Assembly: GCF_002128425.1 (NCBI RefSeq)
Contig: NZ_NESS01000019.1
Coordinates: 1 to 55,593 of the forward strand
DNA: 55,593 nt
From: Gottfriedia acidiceleris
GTDB taxonomy: Bacteria; Bacillota; Bacilli; Bacillales; Bacillaceae_G
Direction of reading: 5' to 3'
Positions 9,956 through 18,240 of this stretch are shown one piece after another (the stretch's first letter is position 1; each line of letters starts with the position of its first letter). The notes under the pieces are model-generated. The model did not search any database, was not told the origin of the DNA, and saw nothing but the letters and a program-made list of their open reading frames with translations. The translations under genes and the position numbers were made by a program.

Positions 9956-10099
9956 CTAATGGATACGGATTAGTTCATAAATATCAGAGTCATATCGAAT
10001 TCTTGTATGCTTGGATTCAATACGTTCTATTTCTTCTATTTCTTCTCGTAACTCTCCAAACCACCAAAATTTGATTTCAGTTAATAGATTAGTAAGCAT
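9956..10099 (-). CDS. Small hypothetical protein, 47 aa
   Basis: A 47-codon frame on the minus strand from ATG at 10097-10099 to TAG at 9956-9958, with a GGGGGA Shine-Dalgarno upstream. The protein starts MLTNLLTEIKFWWFGELREE and continues with a charged amphipathic helix (IEEIERIESKHTRIRYDSD). The Trp-Trp-Phe cluster followed by an acidic helix suggests a small membrane-associated or partner-binding peptide. No family is recognised. Confidence rests on the ribosome binding site and codon pattern. Confidence 0.6.
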   Translation of the reverse strand: MLTNLLTEIKFWWFGELREEIEEIERIESKHTRIRYDSDIYELIRIH

Positions 10100-10334
10100 T
10101 TTATTCCCCCTAGTTTGAATAATGCCTTAACACTATTAGATTATAAATCCATTTTTTTAAGCCAAGATTAATCTGATGTAAAAGTTAGAAAAGTTTTTAC
10201 TTAGTAGTGTTTTAGATTTAATTTTAAATAAAGTTGAATTAATGTGAAGGAAAATTATGGATGGATATAGAATAGTAATCTATACCTCAAAGATTTATCC
10301 TTTAAGAATAAATCCCAAAAAGGAGTTGGTAGGC

Positions 10335-11288
10335 ATGTCTAAATTTAGATTAATTCCATACAAGCTGGAAGAAGTTAAAGATCGTACAAAGGAAGTACCA
10401 CCTGGAGTTCTTTTAATTGAAGCTAAGTCTATTTGGGAAAAAGGGTGTCAAGGGGAAGACGTGGTTGTTGCAGTTATTGATACAGGCTGTCAGACAGACC
10501 ACCCTGATTTACAAGAGCGAATTATTGGTGGATATAATTTTACTGAAGATTACGGCGGGGATCCTAACGTATTCTTAGATAATAATGGTCACGGTACACA
10601 TGTTTGTGGAACGATTGCAGCTTCTGAAAATGGAGAAGGGGTAGTAGGAGTAGCTCCAAAAGCAAAACTTCTCGTTCTAAAAGTGCTATCTGGTGCTGGG
10701 GAAGGAAGCATTGAATCAATTGTACAAGCTATTGATTATGCGACAAATTGGAAAGGCTCTAATGGGGAAACTGTTCGAGTGATTTCAATGTCATTAGGTG
10801 GTCCAGAGGATGATTCTTCGTTACATGAAGCGATTCAAAGAGCGGTTGAGCAAAATATAGCCGTCGTATGCGCAGCTGGTAATGAAGGTGACGGGGATGG
10901 ACGAACCAATGAATATAGTTATCCAGGTGCTTACGATGAAGTAATTGAAGTAGGTTCCGTAAATCTTGAAAAACGATTATCCAATTTTAGTAACACAAAT
11001 AATGAAATTGATTTAGTTGCTCCGGGTGAAAAGATTCTTTCAACGTATCCGAAAAATCAATATGCTGTTCTTTCTGGTACATCAATGGCAACGCCGCATG
11101 TTTCAGGGGCAATTGCATTGTTAATTCAACAATATGAGTCTGAGAATAATGAGAAAATCACTGAATCAGACTTGTTCGAACTTCTAATAAGTCATACAGT
11201 ACCACTCGGATACAGTACATTTGAAGAGGGGCATGGACTTTTAAATCTAGGCATAAATGTTCCCGCAAAATCTCAGAATATAATATAA
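10335..11288 (+). CDS. isp: Major intracellular serine protease (subtilisin family)
   Basis: A 317-residue S8 protease very close in layout to Bacillus subtilis IspA (about 319 aa). There is no signal peptide; the N-terminal propeptide carries the LIPY motif (residues 6-9) that blocks the active site in ISPs until cleavage. The catalytic triad is Asp49 (AVIDTGC), His86 (NGHGTH) and Ser250 (GTSMATPHVS). The ATG at 10335 is chosen because AAAAAGGAG (10317-10325) precedes it and the protein then starts like known ISPs; an upstream ATG at 10257 would add 26 unrelated residues. ISPs degrade cytoplasmic protein in stationary phase and sporulation. Confidence 0.92.
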   Translation: MSKFRLIPYKLEEVKDRTKEVPPGVLLIEAKSIWEKGCQGEDVVVAVIDTGCQTDHPDLQERIIGGYNFTEDYGGDPNVFLDNNGHGTHVCGTIAASENGEGVVGVAPKAKLLVLKVLSGAGEGSIESIVQAIDYATNWKGSNGETVRVISMSLGGPEDDSSLHEAIQRAVEQNIAVVCAAGNEGDGDGRTNEYSYPGAYDEVIEVGSVNLEKRLSNFSNTNNEIDLVAPGEKILSTYPKNQYAVLSGTSMATPHVSGAIALLIQQYESENNEKITESDLFELLISHTVPLGYSTFEEGHGLLNLGINVPAKSQNII

Positions 11289-11296
11289 TAATAGGT

Positions 11297-11338
11297 AAAG
11301 TCCCGATCGTGTTGCTAAACTAATCGGGACTTTTTTTA
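11297..11338 (+). terminator. Terminator of isp
   Basis: The stem AAAGTCCCGAT/ATCGGGACTTT (11297-11307 with 11323-11333) is followed by T residues. Confidence 0.9.
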
Positions 11339-11377
11339 GTGGGTAGAAAAAAGCTAAAAATAATAGAGGTGAAATTG

Positions 11378-12457
11378 ATGTTTAAAAATCAAATAACTGA
11401 ACTTTTAAATATAGAATATCCAATTATTCAAGCTCCTATGGCAGGTGGAATCACCACTTCAAATTTTGTAGCTCAAGTATCAAATTGTGGAGCTTTAGGT
11501 ACAATCGGAGCAGGCTATATGACTCCTTCACAAATACGTGAACAAATCAGAGAAATAAAAAAGTTAACTAATAATAGCTTCGGAATTAATTTATTTGTCC
11601 CAAATGAATTTATAGTTAACGAGAATGAAATTTCAAAAGCCAATGATTTATTACAACCTTTTAATGAAGAACTAAATATAGAACAAAATGGTCTTATACA
11701 AGTTCAAAATTTTAAAAGTTTTAATGATACATTTCATGAACAATTAAAAGTGATCATTGAAGAAGGTGTTCCTATTTGTTCATTTACATTCGGTATACCT
11801 TCAAAGGAACTGATAGAAGAGTTAAAGCTTCATAATATTATTTTGATTGGAACAGCAACTACTGTAAATGAAGCGATTGAAATTGAAAAATCTGGAATGG
11901 ATCTAGTTGTCGTTCAAGGTAGTGAAGCAGGTGGACATCGAGGTAATTTCTTAAGTGATAATGAAGAAAGTTTAATTGGATTAATGTCGCTAATTCCACA
12001 AGTAGTTGATCATGTAAGTATTCCTGTAATTGCGGCAGGAGGAATTATGGATGGACGAGGTTTAATGGCGTCTCTTTGTTTAGGGGCTAAAGCTGTTCAA
12101 TTAGGTACCGCTTTTTTAACATGTATCGAAAGTGGGGCTCATGAAGTACATAAAAATGCTATTTTAAATTCTACCGAGGACCAGTTAGTTTTGACCCGTG
12201 CATTTTCAGGGAAATGGGCAAGAGGAATCGAAAATAAATTTATTGTGGAAATGAAAAAGCATGAGGATGATTTACCACAGTTTCCTGTTCAAAATACGAT
12301 TACCCAAACGATGAGAAAAGCATCCTCCGTACAAAATAATAAAGAGTTTATGTCACTTTGGTCGGGACAAAGTCCTAGATTATCTAAAAAGGAATCTGTA
12401 GAAAACTTAATAAATGAAATAATGGAAGAAGCTAAAAAAACAATTCGCGAATTGTAG
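11378..12457 (+). CDS. Nitronate monooxygenase (2-nitropropane dioxygenase family)
   Basis: A 359-residue FMN-dependent TIM-barrel protein. Family landmarks are the N-terminal PIIQAPMAGG, the GTIGAGYMTP flavin-contact loop, the active-site His in QGSEAGGHRG, and the phosphate-binding AAGGIMDGRG and GAKAVQLGTAF segments. These enzymes oxidise alkyl nitronates such as propionate-3-nitronate; some relatives are enoyl reductases of the FabK type, but the GGHRG motif fits nitronate monooxygenase. The ATG at 11378 follows GAGGTGA; an upstream GTG at 11339 overlaps the isp terminator tail and lacks a binding site. Confidence 0.9.
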   Translation: MFKNQITELLNIEYPIIQAPMAGGITTSNFVAQVSNCGALGTIGAGYMTPSQIREQIREIKKLTNNSFGINLFVPNEFIVNENEISKANDLLQPFNEELNIEQNGLIQVQNFKSFNDTFHEQLKVIIEEGVPICSFTFGIPSKELIEELKLHNIILIGTATTVNEAIEIEKSGMDLVVVQGSEAGGHRGNFLSDNEESLIGLMSLIPQVVDHVSIPVIAAGGIMDGRGLMASLCLGAKAVQLGTAFLTCIESGAHEVHKNAILNSTEDQLVLTRAFSGKWARGIENKFIVEMKKHEDDLPQFPVQNTITQTMRKASSVQNNKEFMSLWSGQSPRLSKKESVENLINEIMEEAKKTIREL

Positions 12458-12548
12458 TAAAAAACTTATAAATTGTTTAAGAAAAAAGCTAATAACTAAA
12501 AATAGGAATGTAATATTTTAGTTGAACTCTAAATATTTAGGAGGATTT

Positions 12549-12992
12549 ATGAATTACTGTGAAAGTATGAGAGAAAAGATTGGAAATGCTCCTTTAATTA
12601 TTGTTCGTCCAAGCGTTGCCATCTTAAATTCTGAAGGTGAAATCTTACTTAATCGATACGGAGGAGGCAATTGGGGTATACCAGGCGGGATTTTACAATT
12701 AAACGAATCGGTTGAGGAATGCATTAAGCGATCTGTTTTCGAAGATATAGGGCTTAAGCTAAATTCATTATCAGTATTTGGTGTATATTCTGGTGCAGAA
12801 TTAATAAATAAAGTTGAGGGAAGCGGAGATGAATATCATACAGTAGCAATTGGTTATATTTGTACAGATTTCGAAAACGAAATTAGTCCGGATCAAAATC
12901 AATCGATTAAAGCGCAATTCTTTCATTTAAATCAACTGCCTGAAGAAATTGATCCTTTTATAAAAAGTCAGTTAAAAAAATTAAAATTTTAG
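12549..12992 (+). CDS. Nudix-fold protein with degenerate Nudix box
   Basis: A 147-residue Nudix-domain protein. The fold is clear: VAILNSEGEILLNRYGGGNW followed by IPGG. The box itself is altered: Gly47-x5-Glu53 is intact, but the usual R-E-U-x-E-E is Arg61-Ser62-Val-Phe-Glu65-Asp66. The first metal-binding Glu is therefore Ser and the last is Asp. The enzyme may be weak, use other ligands, or have become a binding protein. The ATG at 12549 follows AGGAGG (12539-12544); the TTG at 12522 lacks one. The gene ends at a strong bidirectional terminator. Confidence 0.85.
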   Translation: MNYCESMREKIGNAPLIIVRPSVAILNSEGEILLNRYGGGNWGIPGGILQLNESVEECIKRSVFEDIGLKLNSLSVFGVYSGAELINKVEGSGDEYHTVAIGYICTDFENEISPDQNQSIKAQFFHLNQLPEEIDPFIKSQLKKLKF

Positions 12993-13000
12993 ACAAGCAA

Positions 13001-13048
13001 AAAAGGTTCTAATAAGGTTTTTTTGAAACCTATAAGAACCTTTTATTT
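13001..13048. terminator. Bidirectional terminator between Nudix and RraA-like genes
   Basis: A long, nearly perfect stem (13001-13020 with 13025-13044) with A- and T-runs at both ends, between convergent genes. Confidence 0.9.
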
Positions 13049-13073
13049 GTATAGTTAAATAAAAATTACTCAG

Positions 13074-13706
13074 TTACTTTAAAAGCATACGATCAATATA
13101 CGATTTTATAGCTTCAATATTACCAGATACTTGTTCTTCTCTAAGTTCATCTTTTTTTATTTTATCTAATGATTTTTCCAAAATCGTTTTTGATTCCGAT
13201 TGAGGGATTACAACTACTCCATCTGCATCACCAACAATGATATCACCAGGGTTAACCGATGTACCTCCACAGGATATTGGAACATTTATTTCGCCTACTC
13301 CAATTTTTCCACTTGCAGCTACAGTTGTTCCTTTACAGAATACTGGGAAATTTAATTTTTTCGTACCGCTTATATCACGGATTACCCCATCAACAACTAT
13401 TGCACAAACACCCATTGTTTGAGCCATTCCAACAATAAAGTCTCCTGCAATTGCCCGGTATTGATCTCCTTTTGCATCAATTACGATGACATCGCCTGGA
13501 TTTGCTTCACGTATTGCCTTCAATACTGCTAAGTTATCACCAACAGGGATTTTAACAGTCAGTGCTCTTCCAGCAAATCTATATTCTTCCTTTAAAGGCT
13601 TTATGGACGGATCCATATTATTTAGTCCATCCATTACATCTGAAATACAAGTTGTTGGTATATTTTTAAATTGATTAATAATAGAAATCACTCCCTTATA
13701 AATCAT
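13074..13706 (-). CDS. RraA-like aldolase/decarboxylase family protein
   Basis: A 210-residue RraA-like protein, a family that includes RNase E regulators in proteobacteria and, more often, 4-hydroxy-4-methyl-2-oxoglutarate aldolase/oxaloacetate decarboxylases. Motifs include PTTCISDVMDG, GDVIVIDAKGD, GGDFIVGMA-type glycine loops and the Mg2+/substrate motif VDGVIRD, which fits the aldolase branch. The start is unclear: the ATG at 13706 and a GTG at 13691 have no properly spaced Shine-Dalgarno. The only good one, AAGGGAG, sits about eight bases before ATT at about 13682. The gene is monocistronic, and RNase E is absent from most Bacillaceae, so an RNA-decay role is unlikely. Confidence 0.85.
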   Translation of the reverse strand: MIYKGVISIINQFKNIPTTCISDVMDGLNNMDPSIKPLKEEYRFAGRALTVKIPVGDNLAVLKAIREANPGDVIVIDAKGDQYRAIAGDFIVGMAQTMGVCAIVVDGVIRDISGTKKLNFPVFCKGTTVAASGKIGVGEINVPISCGGTSVNPGDIIVGDADGVVVIPQSESKTILEKSLDKIKKDELREEQVSGNIEAIKSYIDRMLLK

Positions 13707-14074
13707 TTATTTAAAGATATTATATAAATAATTTGTTCACATGAGAATTTCGAAAAAATTATTAAGCTTGATAAAAAATAATTATTGAATTAGAAAGGTA
13801 GCAATCGATTAATATCGAATAAAATAAGTTGATAATAAAAAATAGTGTAATCTTTTAATATCTTGTAAATAACGATTTGATTTAAGTAATAATAAAGTTA
13901 CTTTCATAAACAGTTTATGAAGACAATAAAAATTAATATTTTACATTAGAAAATTTATAGACTAGTCCTATTTCAATTAAGAGAAAATGTCAAACAATGT
14001 AACAAGATTGACTTTATTATTTAATACATAGATTTAGCCTTGTATAGTAACATTTAATTAAGGAGTTGAGGTGC
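13707..14074. other. AT-rich intergenic gap, no gene seen
   Basis: Very AT-rich spacer between the divergent RraA-like and RHH/J-domain genes. No open frame with a ribosome binding site and no strong hairpin was found. It presumably carries the two divergent promoters. Confidence 0.5.
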
Positions 14075-14686
14075 TTGAGAAACAAAACTAAATATGTCTA
14101 TTTAACTCACAAGGTTAAAATAGAATCCACTGAAAAACTGGAAAAGCTATCCCAACTTACAGGGAAAACTAGTGCAGAATTAATCGAAACAATGATAGAA
14201 GAGATGTATGACCTTCATATAAATCCAATAGGAAATGAAGAAGATCTTAATGAAGTTCTTAACGACGAAAATTTATTTGAAGAAATTACAGACCAAGAAA
14301 TAAGAGATGCAGAGCAAAGATGGCGAAACTCAAAAGAAGGTATTAAAGATTTCAGTCAAAGAATGGAAGATTGGAAGAAGGAAGAAAAAAGGAAAAATGC
14401 TGAGAAAGCAAAAGAATATAAAAAGAAAATAGTTGATTGGGCTAGAGTCTGGGAAGAATATTTAAGAAATTACTCTACTTCTATTAAGAAAAATAAAAAA
14501 CATAATTTCAAGTATTTCAATCCTAATGATAGTGCTGAAGAATGGAAGAAACAAATGAGGGAATATACAAAGCTTTGGCACCCCGATTATGCACCGGACC
14601 ATGGAAATCCTCAAAAATTTGGAGAAATGAAAGCGGAATACGATATATTAAAAGGCAAAATTCCGACTGAAGAATATAGTCTATAA
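14075..14686 (+). CDS. Protein with RHH-like N-terminus and J-domain-like C-terminus
   Basis: A 203-residue protein. Residues 6-50 (KYVYLTHKVKIESTEKLEKL, then a GKTSAELIETMIEEM helix) look like a ribbon-helix-helix unit. The middle (75-145) is a very charged, probably helical or coiled-coil stretch with many Lys/Glu. The C-terminus has YTKLWHPDYAPDHGNPQKF, that is the His-Pro-Asp triad of J domains (169-171) preceded by a helix and followed by an EMKAEYDIL helix, as in DnaJ helices II and III. The TTG at 14075 is nine bases after AAGGAG. The layout suggests a DNA- or protein-tethered Hsp70 co-chaperone; the partner is unknown. Confidence 0.75.
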   Translation: MRNKTKYVYLTHKVKIESTEKLEKLSQLTGKTSAELIETMIEEMYDLHINPIGNEEDLNEVLNDENLFEEITDQEIRDAEQRWRNSKEGIKDFSQRMEDWKKEEKRKNAEKAKEYKKKIVDWARVWEEYLRNYSTSIKKNKKHNFKYFNPNDSAEEWKKQMREYTKLWHPDYAPDHGNPQKFGEMKAEYDILKGKIPTEEYSL

Positions 14687-14742
14687 ATTTATCGATAATA
14701 CATAAAAAGTAAGTTCGGTTCGATCTGATAAAAATACTAAAT

Positions 14743-14769
14743 GTAGTGGAACTAATTTCGTTCCACTAC
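14743..14769. terminator. Hairpin between convergent genes
   Basis: A perfect 10-bp stem GTAGTGGAAC/GTTCCACTAC with a 7-base loop. The following sequence is only moderately T-rich, so termination strength is uncertain. Confidence 0.6.
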
Positions 14770-14787
14770 TCACTTTATCTACTGTAT

Positions 14788-14976
14788 CTATTCTTCTTTT
14801 GCACTATCCTCAGCAATCACTCTTAGTTCTTGATAAAAAAGGTCATGATTACATTCTGGATTTTCAGCTTGTTTATATTTGTCCACTATTTCAAGTAATT
14901 CACCAGTATCACCTTTTGCATTGATAATTTCTAATATTTGATTCATATCATCAGTATATTCATCTTCTTTTTTCAT
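14788..14976 (-). CDS. Small acidic protein, 62 aa
   Basis: A strongly acidic protein (MKKEDEYTDDMNQILEIINA start, VIAEDSAKEE end), predicted all-helical with no membrane segment. GGAGGG precedes the ATG on the minus strand. It is convergent with the J-domain-like gene. No family is recognised. Confidence 0.65.
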   Translation of the reverse strand: MKKEDEYTDDMNQILEIINAKGDTGELLEIVDKYKQAENPECNHDLFYQELRVIAEDSAKEE

Positions 14977-15097
14977 AATTTACCCTCCATTCGCAATTAG
15001 ATGGTAATTATTATTCGCAAGCTTTATGAAAAAAATAGATTAATTTTTGAAATATATTTCTTTAATAAAGGATACTTTGAATGTTTATCCTTAAATT

Positions 15098-15541
15098 TCA
15101 ATTATTTGTAGTTTCTAATATTCTTTTAATAGCTCTTAAATCTTTCATATTTGCTCTTTTCATCATCATGGACATAAAAGGGGTAACAACTTTAGAGAAT
15201 CCTTTTGGAATTCCTTTGTTTCTCAAAGTCATTAGAGTAGAATAATCGTTTACCTTTGACCATGTGTATGTGGTTTCCATTGGAAAAGGACCAGTAGCTG
15301 TTTTCATTACTAGTTTTTGCCCTGAAGCATATTCAATGATCTCATATATATATTCTAGTTCTTTACTTAAAAACTGTGCTTTAAAAGCAATCTTTGAACC
15401 GACTCGTAAAGGTTTTTCCGTTTTCCATTCTACTAAATTAATATTTACATACCATTTTGAAGCGTTGTCTGGATTCGATGCATACTCGGATACTTTTTCT
15501 AAAGGGCAATTAATTGTAATTTCAGTTTGTACATCTACCAT
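15098..15541 (-). CDS. SRPBCC (START/Bet v 1-like) family protein
   Basis: A 147-residue polyketide cyclase/dehydrase-like SRPBCC protein. It opens with the typical EITINCPLEKVSEYASNPDNASKW and has the beta-sheet core of the helix-grip fold, ending in a long C-terminal helix (MMKRANMKDLRAIKRIL). Such proteins bind hydrophobic ligands. It is the last gene of a four-gene operon behind an ArsR-type regulator, eight bases after its neighbour. The ligand is not predictable. Confidence 0.85.
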   Translation of the reverse strand: MVDVQTEITINCPLEKVSEYASNPDNASKWYVNINLVEWKTEKPLRVGSKIAFKAQFLSKELEYIYEIIEYASGQKLVMKTATGPFPMETTYTWSKVNDYSTLMTLRNKGIPKGFSKVVTPFMSMMMKRANMKDLRAIKRILETTNN

Positions 15542-15549
15542 TCTTTATG

Positions 15550-15978
15550 TTAACCTTGATGCCAAACAGCAGGATTTTTACCTTCAACATATTGTTTTAA
15601 AATATACATTAAAGTACCCCACGTGGTATTAATCATTGCATAAGGACCTTCCATTGATTCAAATCCAGAATGATTAAAATTTAATACTGTTGCACCATTT
15701 TCATTCATATTTAATTCAAAACGAATTTTTGTGCCTTTCCAAGCAGGCATATCATGTTTTGCGCTCCACTCTAATAATTTCCCAGGTTCAAAATGATCAA
15801 CTTGTAATTGGAACACAGCTTGACGATTATAAAAAGCGACTTCGGTAGTACTGCCTAATTGTGGCTCAGCCTTCGCATCCGTTGACCACCAAGATTTGAT
15901 ACCTTCAGTTGTTGTAATTGCTTCAAATACTTTCTCTGGAATTTCATTAATTGTAATTTGATGTGGCATATTTACCAT
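15550..15978 (-). CDS. SRPBCC family protein (AHSA1-like)
   Basis: A 142-residue AHSA1-like SRPBCC protein: PEKVFEAITTTEGIKSWWST start, GTKIRFELN strand and a long terminal helix. It is the third gene of the ArsR operon, 15 bases after the previous gene and eight before the next. GAGG upstream supports the ATG. AHSA1-like proteins of this size are widespread in Bacillus and usually accompany an ArsR regulator. The function is unknown. Confidence 0.87.
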   Translation of the reverse strand: MVNMPHQITINEIPEKVFEAITTTEGIKSWWSTDAKAEPQLGSTTEVAFYNRQAVFQLQVDHFEPGKLLEWSAKHDMPAWKGTKIRFELNMNENGATVLNFNHSGFESMEGPYAMINTTWGTLMYILKQYVEGKNPAVWHQG

Positions 15979-15993
15979 TTTATATTCCTCTTT

Positions 15994-16455
15994 TCATTTT
16001 TGTTTATTATTTAAAAAACTCGTAAGCTTCTCCTCTAAGAAACTTGTCCAACCATGTGTATGATTTTTTGCCTCTTCTTCATTCGGAAGATTTGTATGAG
16101 TTACGATTACTTCAGTTTTTCCATCTTTCTCAAGAAAATCGACAGTTACATTTGTAACAGGAAAATCAGCTTGTTGTTCCCATTGCCATGTGAAAACTAA
16201 TTTTTCATTTGATAAAATTTCTACATATTGTCCATATACAATATGTTCAATTCCATTTGGTGATTTCATAATGAATTTATAATTACCGTGTACTTCAACA
16301 TTCATTTCTACTATTTTTGTTGTATAGTCTTGTGGACCCCACCATTTTTCTAATAGCTCTGGTTTAGTCCATGCTGCAAATACTTTTTCTTTCTTTACAG
16401 GATAAACATGATTAAGTTTTAAAGTGAAGTTTTGTGGATTATTCATCGTGATCAT
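15994..16455 (-). CDS. SRPBCC family protein (AHSA1-like), regulator-coupled
   Basis: A 153-residue AHSA1-like protein with the KEKVFAAWTKPELLEKWWGP signature and a C-terminal FLEEKLTSFL helix. Three consecutive ATG codons lie at the start; the third (16455) is seven bases from GGAGGT and is chosen, while the longest reading starts at 16470. The start overlaps the end of the arsR gene by 17 bases, pointing to translational coupling. ArsR-AHSA1 pairs are common in Bacillaceae and the protein probably acts with or downstream of the regulator. Confidence 0.87.
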   Translation of the reverse strand: MITMNNPQNFTLKLNHVYPVKKEKVFAAWTKPELLEKWWGPQDYTTKIVEMNVEVHGNYKFIMKSPNGIEHIVYGQYVEILSNEKLVFTWQWEQQADFPVTNVTVDFLEKDGKTEVIVTHTNLPNEEEAKNHTHGWTSFLEEKLTSFLNNKQK

Positions 16456-16798
16456 CATCATTACCTCCATTTTCTTCAGATAATAAAAATTGCTCCAAAC
16501 TTGATAGCTGTTGCTCCCATAAGGACTTTAATTCATTTAGCCAATTAGATGCAGATGAAATTGCACTTGGATGAAGATAATAATACTTAAATCTCCCAAC
16601 TTTCTTAAAAGAAACCAAACCAGCATTTTCTAAAACCTTCATATGCTTTGAAAAAGCAGGCAAAGACATATCAAATGGTTCAGCTAATTTTTTAACTGTA
16701 TTCTCTCCTTTAGATAGCTCTTGGATGATTGCTCTCCGTGTTGGATCTGATAAAACTGAAAATACTTGATCAAGATTGTCATTATAATAGTTAACCAT
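16439..16798 (-). CDS. ArsR-family transcriptional regulator
   Basis: A 119-residue winged-helix repressor: VFSVLSDPTRRAIIQELSKG, a VKKLAEPFDMSLPAFSKHMK recognition helix, and a FKKVGRFKYYYLH wing. It has no metal-binding Cys/His pattern of ArsR/SmtB, as is usual for regulators of AHSA1 operons. The ATG at 16798 is chosen; the reading could be extended upstream to a TTG at 16834, but neither has a Shine-Dalgarno. An 18-bp palindrome covers the start codon, so the gene is probably autoregulated and perhaps leaderless. Confidence 0.85.
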   Translation of the reverse strand: MVNYYNDNLDQVFSVLSDPTRRAIIQELSKGENTVKKLAEPFDMSLPAFSKHMKVLENAGLVSFKKVGRFKYYYLHPSAISSASNWLNELKSLWEQQLSSLEQFLLSEENGGNDDDHDE

Positions 16799-16807
16799 GT
16801 GGTTAAC
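16790..16807. promoter_or_regulatory. Operator palindrome over the arsR start codon
   Basis: GTTAACCA (16790-16797), two bases, TGGTTAAC (16800-16807): perfect 8-bp arms. The initiating CAT (ATG on the minus strand) lies inside it. Its position and symmetry fit an autoregulatory ArsR site. Confidence 0.75.
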
Positions 16808-17043
16808 TATAAAATAAAAATTTATTAAAATCAAGCACTTGTATTATTCATTTTTTTCCAATTGATTATTAATGATTTAGTTGCTTCGTACATTAAAAGT
16901 CTTATTTTTAATTGAATTTTCTAGCGGAATAGTATAATTTGGATATAAATTATGTTTACGAAAATACTATTGATTAACTATATACCAGAATATAAATAGT
17001 AAAATCTTAAGCGTAAATGATCGAAAATGGTGGGGGAATTAAA

Positions 17044-18222
17044 ATGAACTTTAACTTTTCTGAAGAACATAATAGAAAAAATACTAATAGTACTAAGTGG
17101 GATTCACTTAATCGAGTATTTGGATGTACGGATGTACTACCTTTATGGGTTGCCGATATGGACTTTGCTTGTGCGCCTGGGATTATAGAGGCTATAACGA
17201 AACGAGCACAACATCCTATTTATGGATATGGACATATTCCAGAAGAATTTTTTACATCTGCAATGAATTGGGCAAGTAAACGTTATAATACATCGATAAA
17301 AAGAGAATGGTTAACAAATGTACCGGGTGTGGTCCCAGCCTTGAATTTAGCAATTGATGCATTCACAAAACCTGGTGATGATATCATCATCCAGCCACCA
17401 GTATACTTTCCTTTTTTCAGTACAATTAAAAATAATGGAAGAAATATAATTGAAAATTCTTTAATTGAAGAAGATGGTTATTATTATATGGATTTAGAAG
17501 ATTTAGAAAATAAAATTACTTCTAAAACTAAAATGATAATTCTTTGTAGCCCTGCAAATCCTGTAGGAAGAGTCTGGACGAAAGAAGAATTATCAGGTTT
17601 GATGGAAATATGTAAAAAGAATAAAATTGTTGTAATCGCAGATGAAATTCATGCTGATTTAGTTTACAAGAAAGGTACTCACACACCTTTTTATTCTATA
17701 AGTGAAGATGCAGCAAATATGAGTATTACATTTATGTCGCCAAGTAAAACATTCAATATCGCAGGCTTATTTTCGTCACTTGCTGTTATTCCAAATCAGG
17801 ATTTGTTTACAGAGTTTTCTCATGCGATTGCACGTTCGAGTTTAGAAAACTTAAATATTTTTGGAATTGAGGCAGTTATAGCAGCTTATAATGAAGGTGA
17901 AAAATGGCTTGATGAATTATTAATTTATTTAAAAGGAAACGCGGAGTTTATACATAATTACTTAAAAACAAATATTCCGGAAGTAAAAATGAGAGTTACA
18001 GAAGCGACCTACTTAGGATGGCTTGATTTTAGAGATTTAGGCTTAAGAGGTGACCAATTAAACGAATTTATGATTAATGATGCGAAATTAGGTTTAAATG
18101 AAGGTCGCGGTTTTGGGATCGATGGAGATGGTTTTATGAGATTGAATTACGCATGCACACGTAAAACATTAGAAGAAGCCATGTCACGTTTAGAGAAGGC
18201 TGTAAAAGCTATTAAGAAATAG
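17044..18222 (+). CDS. patB: PatB/MalY-type PLP-dependent C-S lyase / aminotransferase
   Basis: A 392-residue fold-type I PLP enzyme close in length and sequence to B. subtilis PatB (cystathionine beta-lyase). Features seen: LPLWVADMDF near residue 35, PGVVPALNLAI, QPPVYFPFF, NPVGRVW, DEIHADL, and the Schiff-base Lys in SPSKTFNIAG. It converts cystathionine or cysteine-S-conjugates to homocysteine or thiol plus pyruvate and ammonia. The ATG at 17044 follows GTGGGGGA; the longer reading from 17017 lacks a site. The VOC gene follows 18 bases later, probably in one operon. Confidence 0.9.
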   Translation: MNFNFSEEHNRKNTNSTKWDSLNRVFGCTDVLPLWVADMDFACAPGIIEAITKRAQHPIYGYGHIPEEFFTSAMNWASKRYNTSIKREWLTNVPGVVPALNLAIDAFTKPGDDIIIQPPVYFPFFSTIKNNGRNIIENSLIEEDGYYYMDLEDLENKITSKTKMIILCSPANPVGRVWTKEELSGLMEICKKNKIVVIADEIHADLVYKKGTHTPFYSISEDAANMSITFMSPSKTFNIAGLFSSLAVIPNQDLFTEFSHAIARSSLENLNIFGIEAVIAAYNEGEKWLDELLIYLKGNAEFIHNYLKTNIPEVKMRVTEATYLGWLDFRDLGLRGDQLNEFMINDAKLGLNEGRGFGIDGDGFMRLNYACTRKTLEEAMSRLEKAVKAIKK

Positions 18223-18240
18223 ATAAGGGAGATGGCATTT

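Noticed and set aside
10257-10334. Extra 26 residues at the isp start
   Set aside because: Homologs begin at the LIPY propeptide. AAAAAGGAG lies just before the inner ATG.
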